Assembly (NCBI GenBank): GCA_016710525.1
Contig: JADJVQ010000116.1
Span: 1 to 7,140 of the forward strand
Direction: 5' to 3'
From: Burkholderiaceae bacterium
Lineage (GTDB): Bacteria; Pseudomonadota; Gammaproteobacteria; Burkholderiales; Burkholderiaceae_E
DNA length: 7,140 nt
The notes under the pieces were generated by a model that saw nothing but the letters and a program-made list of their open reading frames with translations, made no database searches and was not told the DNA's origin. The stretch's first letter is position 1. Each line of letters starts with the position of its first letter. Position numbers and translations under genes: made by a program. Positions 1 to 6,078 of the stretch are shown here, in pieces.

Positions 1-452
1 CGAGATCGCACCGATCAATTTCCGATGGGTCATGCCGAATATCCGCAACGTTCAACAGTATGCCCGTGCCATTGACTCCGCCCTGCATCGCCATCCACAG
101 ACCTGGCGGGACAGTTAGTCTCGAATAACAGGTACCGGGACCGGAGTACGCATTCTTGTGTCAATCCCCGTGTCGGCGATTCGATCCTGTCATCGTAAAT
201 GACAAAGCGAATTTCCCCGACAATCACAACCATGTTCAAAGTCATTCTGTTATGCCGCTTCCACGACTTGATAGTTGCCGGTCTGACTGTAGAAAAATAC
301 GCTTCGCCAAAGCCGCGAAAGCCCGGATCTCCGGCCTTGATGCCATGGAAGACATCTCCCTCCGGCACGGAGATTATTTTCAAGGGTGTTATGACCACGC
401 CGTTTAGAATTTTTTGTTCCTCACTAAAATTCCGAAGTGCCGTATACCTCAT
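1..452 (-). pseudogene. RmlC-like sugar 3,5-epimerase (cupin), frameshifted and 3'-partial
   Basis: This gene resembles the dTDP-4-dehydrorhamnose 3,5-epimerase (RmlC/RfbC) family, cytosolic cupins that epimerise C3 and/or C5 of a nucleotide-linked 4-keto-6-deoxyhexose. The segment IKSWKRHNRMTLNMVVIVG followed by EIRFVIYDDR corresponds to the RmlC core around the catalytic His and the strand ending in a D-x-R type motif. The ATG at 452 overlaps the rfbG stop in an ATGA, so I prefer it to the TTG at 461. The first frame carries about 100 good codons, up to QECVL. Near 143 the frame must change by +1 or -2, after which YSRLTVPPGLWMAMQGG and then LLNVADIRHDPSEIDRCDL continue the family pattern to the window edge. 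The natural end lies beyond position 1. Its place directly after rfbG suggests it acts on a CDP-4-keto-6-deoxy sugar instead of a dTDP sugar; that is inference. Confidence 0.75.
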
Positions 453-1544
453 CCCGCCCAAGGGATGCCTTGCTTCCTGGCAAGCTCTGTATAGGCCCCG
501 ATTTGCTCGCGCGTCGTTGCGGCGACCGTTTCAGGCTGTTGATAATAGGCCCGGTACCATCGTGCAGTGGCGCCAACCGTGTCTTCAAAATCCATCACAG
601 CATGCCAGCGCAAGTAGTGGAGCGCCTTGTCGCAATTCAGTTTGAGCAGGCCAGATTCCTACGGACCCTTTGCCGACTTCGAGGCATCTTCTCAGCGAAC
701 CTGATCCCAATGCAGGGCCATCTGCTGCACCAACTCCAGAACGCTATGATTCTGCTGTGCCGCGGGCCGAAGTTGAACGGCTCCGCATGCAGTTCCGGCC
801 TTTGCGACAGCGCAACGGCCAGACTCAGGTAGCCGCTCAAGGGTTCGAGCACATGCTGCCAGGGGCGCGTGGAATGTGGATTGCGCAACTCGACCACGTT
901 GCCACTTGACCACGCCTTAACGCAGTCGGGCACGATGCGGTCCTCCGCCCAGTCGCCGCCGCCTATCACGTTGCCAGCGCGAGCTGCGGCAATTCGAACC
1001 TTGCTGGTTGTACCCGGGAAATAAGATTTGATGTGCGACCGGATCGCCAGTTCAGCGGCGCCCTTGGAAGCGCTATAGGGGTCCGGCCCACCCAAGGCCT
1101 CTGTCTCCCGATAGCCCCACACCCACTCCACGTTGTCGTAGCACTTGTCGCTCGTGATAATCACAGCCGCGCAGGATTTATCGAGTTTGCGCAGGCCTTC
1201 AAGCACATGCAAAGTACCTAGCAGATTGGTCTGCCACGTTTCGAGGGGATCGGCGTAGGAACGCCGTACCAGCGCCTGGGCGGCCAAGTGAAACACGAAA
1301 TCCGGTTGTGCCGAGGCAATCGCATCCTCTGTGGCCTTCCGATCGCGAATGTCAATGCGAAGATCGACCATTCCTTCTGCCAGCCTCGCCGCCCCGAAAT
1401 GGGACGGGGTGGTTGGCGGATCAAGGCTATCCCCACGACACGGGCACCGAGCAGCTTGAGCCAGGCGGCTAACCACGCACCCTTGAAACCGGTGTGCCCC
1501 GTGATGAGCACGTTCTTTCCGCAAAATGCATTCTGAAGAGTCAT
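449..1544 (-). pseudogene. rfbG: CDP-glucose 4,6-dehydratase, two frameshifts and two in-frame stops
   Basis: The product would convert CDP-glucose to CDP-4-keto-6-deoxyglucose in the cytosol, the entry step to CDP-linked deoxysugars. It is an extended SDR enzyme. The NAD-binding TGHTGFKG is at residues 15-22, HLAAQALVRRSY follows near 86-97, the catalytic-loop TSDKCYDN is at 131-138, and the YxxxK pair (YSASK) at 157-161. WQHVLEPLSGYL near residue 240 is a family signature. The frame breaks near 1422 (GG reduced to G, between GIAL and DPPTTP) and again near 762 (between NFGP and QQNHSVLELV). In the restored frame there is a TGA at 694..692 where Trp is expected before EDASKS, and a TAG at 661..659 before ESGLLKLNCDKA. 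The frame then runs openly to GIPWAG and a TGA overlapping the next start. Restored length is about 365 residues, normal for the family. The start at 1544 has no clear ribosome binding site. Confidence 0.88.
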
Positions 1545-1598
1545 GAATTGATTGCCCGATATAAATCACTGGTGCTTCCGGCTCGCTTGTACGCCATT

Positions 1599-3473
1599 TT
1601 AAGCGGTCGGCCCGAGCAACAGTTTTCGCCAACGAGGAAGCTCAGGATCAATCGTGAAATAGGGCTTTTGTTCGCGTTGGTCGGCGGCGGATATCGCAAC
1701 ACCAAGAGCAAGGGCAAGCTCACTCGGTGTACTCGCGAAACGGACCCCATCGTACTCGCGCAGTGGGCTCAGGTTCATTGACGTCGGATTGAGTAACGAG
1801 ACCACCGGCACACCCGCACAGTACGCGTCGACAGCAGCCGAGGTGGCGTTGCTCGTGAAGGCGACGTCGCAGCCCTCCAGCAATACCGACAGGGCTTGCA
1901 CCGTCACTTCCATCCTGAGGGCCGGGTACTCCCCAGCCTGTATCGGGCTGCTTGGGTGTGGCTTGACCATAATCGAAATATCCGCTGGCAGCAAAGGCAT
2001 CGCTGCTTCGAGCATGCGCAATTGCGCCCGGGTATTATCCGGCATGTAATCGCCCAGCACCAAAACCTGTGCGGCGAATGGCCGTGACGAATTCCGTGCC
2101 CGTGTCGCCTCCCCGACGCCCGACAGGTAGAGGTACCGCAAGGCTTCCACCTCGATCACGCGCTCCGGGGGATAGCCTCCCGACAGGCAGACATCGCGCG
2201 CCGCCGGGCCGTTGACCGCCACCTGGTCCGGCATCGGTAAGTCGTTCCGGTCCACCCTCGCGTAACTGCGCGGATCGAAAAAGTAACGCATGTCCCAGTA
2301 AAGCATGGTTGCGTGCTGGGCGCCTGTCAGGCGACCATGCCCAGCAGCCCTCCACGCATGAATGAGTGCAAATTCTGTGGGGTCGTTCTCATACAGATAG
2401 ACCCCGATGGGCTGCCGCGGCAGCGAATGAAGTGCCGCTTCATACAGGTTGAACAGTAGAACATTTCGGATGGCTGTCTGGCCCGAAATGGATCGCGCCC
2501 AGTCATCATGAAACAGGGGCCACAGGTCAAGGTCTCCGACCTTCGTCGTGAACAGCGCCTGGGTTACTCGCCGGCCAATCCCGGCAAGGCGCAACCAGTC
2601 GCGGACTGTACGCAGGATTAGACGGGCATCGAGAAAAGCGTCCAGCGTGGTGTGGATCTGTCTGCCCTGTCCTCCCCGGTTAAACTGCCGAACGACATCC
2701 GCCGCGTTTTCGGCGGAAGGCAGAAGCGCATCGCTAACATAGATGTGAAGCCAATTGGTGTCGCATCCCGCTTGCTGCAAAGTTTCAGGAAGATCCGCCC
2801 AGTAGCGGCTTGCGAACCGTCCCTCTCTTGCCGCCTCCGGTACCAGGTTGAACAGATAGGAAACGAACGTTACAGAACCTTTAGTCCGACGCCACTCCTC
2901 CAAACCCACGCTTCTGAGCGGCCGCTTGATCAAGTAGGTCGTCAGCCAGGCCAAAGCCTGAAGTGAATGCGGCAGAAGGCCATACAGGCGTCTTGGCAAA
3001 GAGGTGGGCACCGCACCCGGATTCTCCGCCTCCACTCCGAATCCAATCCCTCTCCCGTCACATACCGACTTCATCGCCTCCGCCAAGGTTTTGCGGGAAC
3101 TCGCCAGCACCAGGTTTTCGACAGGACGGCCGGCCAGCCAATGGTCGAGCGCAAACAAGCGAATTGCATCGGTGATTTGCGGAGATTTCGCCCAATTGCA
3201 CTTCTCCGCGATTAGAGTCATCCACCAGTAGCTGAACCCCGGGCGTAGTTCCAGGTGATCAAGCAGGCGACGTCCAACTGTGCGGCACTCACCCAGCCCG
3301 TGAATCCAGCCAAGATAGGCAGCCTTGAACTCCGCTGCCCGGTCTTCGGTCAGCGCCGGTATCGACACCGCGCGCGGGGTTGCCTCGTTTGCGAATGCGC
3401 GACAAAGAACCGGTGTCCAATCACCGTCCGGCGGCTTGCCATCCGCATCCCAGACGAAAACCAGATCCGCCAC
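1599..3473 (-). CDS. TIGR04326-type surface carbohydrate biosynthesis protein (putative GT-B-like transferase)
   Basis: This is an intact 624-residue protein resembling the large surface carbohydrate biosynthesis proteins (TIGR04326 type) found in O-antigen loci. The N-terminal part has LVFVWDADGKPPDG and then SYWWMTLIAEK (about 82-91). The C-terminal half looks like a GT-B or capsule-transferase fold: YLYENDPTEFALIHAWR (about 359-375), a KPHPSS motif at 504-509, and TSNATSAAVDAYCAGVPVVS at 540-559, which would suit donor-nucleotide binding. No signal peptide or clear membrane span is seen, so it probably acts at the cytoplasmic face. I chose the GTG at 3473 because GGAGGAG lies two bases upstream and the GTG shares its G with a TAG stop; a GTG at 3494 has no such site. 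It ends LPRWRKLLLGPTA, 54 bases before rfbG. Family recognition is from memory of motifs, and the transferase role is inferred. Confidence 0.72.
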   Translation of the reverse strand: MADLVFVWDADGKPPDGDWTPVLCRAFANEATPRAVSIPALTEDRAAEFKAAYLGWIHGLGECRTVGRRLLDHLELRPGFSYWWMTLIAEKCNWAKSPQITDAIRLFALDHWLAGRPVENLVLASSRKTLAEAMKSVCDGRGIGFGVEAENPGAVPTSLPRRLYGLLPHSLQALAWLTTYLIKRPLRSVGLEEWRRTKGSVTFVSYLFNLVPEAAREGRFASRYWADLPETLQQAGCDTNWLHIYVSDALLPSAENAADVVRQFNRGGQGRQIHTTLDAFLDARLILRTVRDWLRLAGIGRRVTQALFTTKVGDLDLWPLFHDDWARSISGQTAIRNVLLFNLYEAALHSLPRQPIGVYLYENDPTEFALIHAWRAAGHGRLTGAQHATMLYWDMRYFFDPRSYARVDRNDLPMPDQVAVNGPAARDVCLSGGYPPERVIEVEALRYLYLSGVGEATRARNSSRPFAAQVLVLGDYMPDNTRAQLRMLEAAMPLLPADISIMVKPHPSSPIQAGEYPALRMEVTVQALSVLLEGCDVAFTSNATSAAVDAYCAGVPVVSLLNPTSMNLSPLREYDGVRFASTPSELALALGVAISAADQREQKPYFTIDPELPRWRKLLLGPTA

Positions 3474-3544
3474 TACTCCTCCAGGCGCCGCCACAAGAAC
3501 AGAATGGCCGCCGTGCTCAATCGAAAAAATTGCAACGTGTACAT
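3473..3544 (-). CDS. Possible 23-codon ORF coupled to the transferase gene (doubtful)
   Basis: In the otherwise empty 138-base gap between the cytidylyltransferase stop and the transferase start, an ATG at 3544 opens a short frame encoding a hydrophobic, basic-ended peptide, MYTLQFFRLSTAAILFLWRR plus LEE. It ends at a TAG whose G is the first base of the GTG start at 3473. The overlap and the strong ribosome binding site inside its last codons suggest coupling, either as a leader peptide or as the tail of a gene damaged by another indel. An ATG at 3563 in a neighbouring frame could join it through one indel, giving roughly 30 residues. The hydrophobic stretch of about ten residues is too short to be a convincing membrane span. 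I do not recognise the peptide, and chance is a fair explanation. Confidence 0.2.
   Translation of the reverse strand: MYTLQFFRLSTAAILFLWRRLEE
3476..3482 (-). promoter_or_regulatory. Strong Shine-Dalgarno site GGAGGAG before the GTG start at 3473
   Basis: GGAGGAG lies immediately upstream of TA-GTG on the minus strand. It decides the start of the TIGR04326-type gene in favour of GTG 3473 over the in-frame GTG at 3494. The stop TAG of an upstream short frame (3475..3473) overlaps this GTG by one base, a layout usual for translational coupling. Confidence 0.6.
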
Positions 3545-3611
3545 AGCGGGAAGTACCGGAATCCGTCGGGCATGGGGTATCGAACCAGAATCGGAGATGC
3601 CGCGCGGCGGT

Positions 3612-4380
3612 CTATCGGTATCGAATCCAGTATTCGTCGCCCAGCATGTGCTGCTCGACCAGCGCAATATCGCCCGGGCTATCTACCGAATACGACTTGA
3701 CGTAAGGATAGGGCGCAATATGTTGACGGAACGGCATATCCAGAATGCGGTTACTGTCGCAGGCCTCAAGCCGCTCGAGCCGGGTTTCCGGATGAGCGGT
3801 AAATGCCTTCAGTACTTCCAGCGAAACGCAAAGATGCCATAAATACGGCGCGCCATCAGATCCGCGGAAAACTCGCCTTTGCAATGAGGGCAACGGCACA
3901 CGGGATGTAGAGCACCTCGCCCGTCTCGTTGAAGACAAGCTTTACCGTATCGGGATTCAGCCAGATCGACTCTTCAGTGATGTGCATCGCAAGTATCGTT
4001 TCTGCCTTGGCTGGATCTTCCAGCAAAGGAGCGACAACCGCGTCGATCATGTCGGGCCGAAGCATCGGCTCGTCCCCCTGGACGCAAACGACTATATCGT
4101 GATCGGCAACGTCTTCGCCCAGTCGCTCGACTGCCTCAGCGACGCGATCGAGGGCACGCGTATGGTGCGAGCCCGTCATAACCACGGGAAAACCCTTTGC
4201 GATTGCCAACTGCTCGATCTCCGTATCGCAGGTTGCCAGTACGAGATTGCTCCAGCCCTCGTACATTCTTGCGCGCAGAAACACATGCTCCACCATGGGC
4301 CGACCAAGAATGGAATACAGGGGCTTTCCGGGGAAGCGCGACGCAGCCATGCGTGCGGGTACGACACCGATTATTTTCAT
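3612..4380 (-). pseudogene. KdsB-like CMP-sugar (3-deoxy-manno-octulosonate type) cytidylyltransferase, frameshifted
   Basis: Enzymes of this family use CTP to activate a sugar acid such as KDO as its CMP derivative for LPS assembly. The start at 4380 gives GVVPARMAASRFPGKPL (residues 5-21), the classic CTP-binding N-terminus, and VQGDEP at 100-105, part of the metal and substrate site. The original frame ends at a TGA near 3857. Family similarity continues in other frames: SRVPLPSL (matching the SRxPIP motif) after about 3906, ARRIYGIFAFRWK after about 3877, and VLKAFTAHPETRLE after about 3815. It then runs through YSVDSPGDIALVEQ to a TAG at 3614..3612. Restored length is about 256 residues, normal for the family. 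HTRALDR replaces the usual HxSGTDR, and ATCD replaces ATDD, so the substrate may not be KDO. AGGA sits only two bases before the ATG, a poor spacing. MT2 ends 59 bases upstream. Confidence 0.8.
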
Positions 4381-4439
4381 ATTCCTGTTGAAAAAAATGA
4401 TTGTGAAATTGAGCCCTGGCAAGTGCCTACATGCGCCAC

Positions 4440-5355
4440 CTATTGCTTGGTCACGATTGCCACCAGGGTGTCTGCGTGGCCAGATTCGATCAGTGCCTGG
4501 CGATATCGGTCCTCGATCTCCTGGCCGAACTTCGGCGTAAAGCGGTTCATGCCGCCTGGTCGGCCATCCCGTGCCCATACCAGATGGTTCGAAAGATCGT
4601 AGCGCCGGTCTAGCTGGATCTCAAAGGGTAGCCCAGAGTGCCGAGCAGGTAGGCCAGCGACGGCTTCGAGAAATACCACGTATGGGCGACGATCCAGTAG
4701 AACCGCTCGAAGGCCGGTAAGTCGTAGATGCTCAGTAGTGGATCGGCCGAATTCGGTATTTCAGACGAGGTTTCCCCACCGGCCTGAGAAGGTCGATCTG
4801 TTGCCGCAGGAATGCGCCCGGCGCGGATATGTGTTCGAGCACAAAAGAATGCATCACCAGGTCGAAGCCATCCGGATAGCGATTGGCCGAAACGAGTTCG
4901 TCTGTGGAATCGTAACAATCGATCCCCCGGGACCGTACATACTCTCCAAACGCGCCGGACGGCTCAACACCGACGCATTCCAGCCCACGCTCAATAAGCG
5001 GATATAACATGAAGGCGGAGGAGCAGCCAATTTCCAGAACACGGCCGGCAGCCGGTAACCTGCTTCCCAGATATTTCATGCGACGCGAGGCCATCCACTG
5101 GTTCGCCTCGACATGTCGCGCCGGGTCGCTCCATCCGGCCGCCGCACCCGCGCGACCGCCCATGAAGCTCGAAAACTCGGCGGCATAGAATTGCTTTTCC
5201 TCCTCTGAAGTAAGTCCTGGAAAAAGGTAGCAAACATCGCAATGCCCGCAACGATAGAACGCCTGTCCCGAACGGCCGCCGTAAACATGAGGGGTGACGA
5301 CATTCTGTTTCTCGTGCGATGCATTGCAAAGCGGACATTTCAGCGGCAGAGTCAT
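4440..5355 (-). pseudogene. SAM-dependent methyltransferase with N-terminal Cys cluster (MT2), frameshifted
   Basis: The product looks like a class I SAM methyltransferase of the kind found in sugar clusters. An N-terminal zinc-ribbon-like element has CPLC at residues 7-10 and CGHC at 36-39. The SAM-binding motif I VLEIGCSS is at 106-113, the acidic strand end VGVEPSG at 128-134, and FDLVMHSFVLEHI at 164-176. Near 4780 the frame moves (probably one G lost after LLRP) to EIPNSADPLLSIYDLPAFER. Near 4626 it moves again (one base lost in a C/T run) to FEIQLDRRYDLSNHLVWARD, ending LVAIVTKQ at a TAG. Restored length is about 305 residues. An AAAGGA ribosome binding site stands five bases before the ATG, and MT1 ends 26 bases upstream. 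The methyl acceptor is unknown; an NDP- or lipid-linked sugar is the natural guess from context. Confidence 0.78.
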
Positions 5356-5360
5356 CGTTA

Positions 5361-5366
5361 TCCTTT
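5361..5366 (-). promoter_or_regulatory. Ribosome binding site AAAGGA before MT2
   Basis: AAAGGA on the minus strand, five bases ahead of the ATG at 5355, fixes the MT2 start. This matters because the frame is open through the end of the broken MT1 gene, so that a naive reading fuses the two methyltransferases into one long open frame starting near 5715. Confidence 0.6.
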
Positions 5367-5381
5367 GTTGCGCGATTGTTT

Positions 5382-6078
5382 CTAGATTGTTTGAGTGCTT
5401 CGCTTGTCGATTTGATAGGTGTTCATCATCACCATGCCGCCGGGTGTAACGGCGGAAGAAGATCTTGGCCAGATATCCGTAGTGATGAAGTCCGGTTGCC
5501 CCCACACACCGCTTCAGGAGCGTGTCCAGCGCCTCGCCGGAATTGATGATGTTGTAGGGCAGATGGCTAACGCCACCGCTTTGCGTTGCATTCGGCAGCG
5601 TGTCCATTCGGTAATAGGACACGGTGTCATCCTCGATTGTGGATTCCCCGGTTTCTCGCAAGTCGAGCAAAGAACGTCCGCACACTCCCAGGCGGCTGAT
5701 ATCAGCTCGCGCCACTTCCTACTGAGATGCAATACGCCAAGGCATACGACCAGATCGAATTTCTTGCCATCAAGTACCGACAAGTCGGCTTCCTCAATGA
5801 CATGAAACCGATGCAATGGATGCCGTTTTCTAGCTCGTTCGATCATGCCGCTGATGTCGACCGGTGTATTCGAAACGAGCCAGATGCTCCGACAGCACCG
5901 ATGCCAAGCCGCCCACCGCACACCCGACATCCAGTACTGACATTCCCTCGGCCAGGAGTTCCTTTAGGAACAACCATTCGGATGGATAGATCTCCACGGT
6001 GGTGGCCCTACGGCTCTCATAGAAATCCGCCCAACCGAATGAATCCCAAGGCAAGGCAGACTTCACGGCTGAACTCAT
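5382..6078 (-). pseudogene. Class I SAM-dependent methyltransferase (MT1), frameshifted
   Basis: This is a small Rossmann-fold methyltransferase with motif I VLDVGCAVGG at residues 48-57, VDISGMIERARKRHP after the second strand, and FDLVVCLGVLHL as the motif IV region. The ATG at 6078 overlaps the aminotransferase stop (ATGA), a sign of tight coupling. Three frame changes are needed. Near 5861 a GT seems lost between EYTG and VDIS. Near 5670 a T is lost from a T run between ADVL and LLDLRETGES. Near 5472 one base is extra, after which GYWP-type sequence continues as RSSSAVTPGGMVMMNTYQID and ends at a TAG at 5384..5382. The corrected length is about 232 residues. Without the last correction the frame reads on into MT2. 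The acceptor is not known; tight coupling to the aminotransferase suggests they modify the same intermediate, for example N-methylation after amination, which is inference. Confidence 0.75.

Noticed and set aside
199..645. Plus-strand open frames over the epimerase and rfbG end
   Set aside because: They are antisense to genes with strong motif support and have no recognisable content.
659..694. Stop-codon recoding (selenocysteine at TGA, pyrrolysine at TAG) in rfbG
   Set aside because: No role for either residue is known in this family, both stops sit beside frameshifts in the same gene, and damage explains them more simply.
3492..3494. GTG at 3494 as the TIGR04326-type start
   Set aside because: No ribosome binding site precedes it, whereas the GTG at 3473 has GGAGGAG at close range.
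3255..3842. A 195-codon open frame on the plus strand
   Set aside because: It lies antisense to the TIGR04326-type gene start and the cytidylyltransferase end, has no family motif, and is expected as a shadow in GC-rich sequence.
4381..4439. A terminator between MT2 and the cytidylyltransferase (GGCA/TGCC and a T run)
   Set aside because: The only stem is four base pairs with a two-base loop and is not adjacent to the T run, so it is too weak to call.
3982..4602. A 206-codon open frame on the plus strand
   Set aside because: It is antisense to the cytidylyltransferase and MT2, shows no recognisable motif, and the opposite strand has clear family signatures.
4732..5715. A fused two-domain protein joining the MT1 tail to MT2
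   Set aside because: The fusion exists only because of frame changes near 5670 and 5472. Correcting them gives an MT1 stop at 5384..5382 and a separate MT2 start with its own ribosome binding site.
3800..5880. Programmed ribosomal frameshifting as the cause of the frame changes
   Set aside because: There are too many events in too many genes, in both directions, without consistent slippery heptamers followed by structure.
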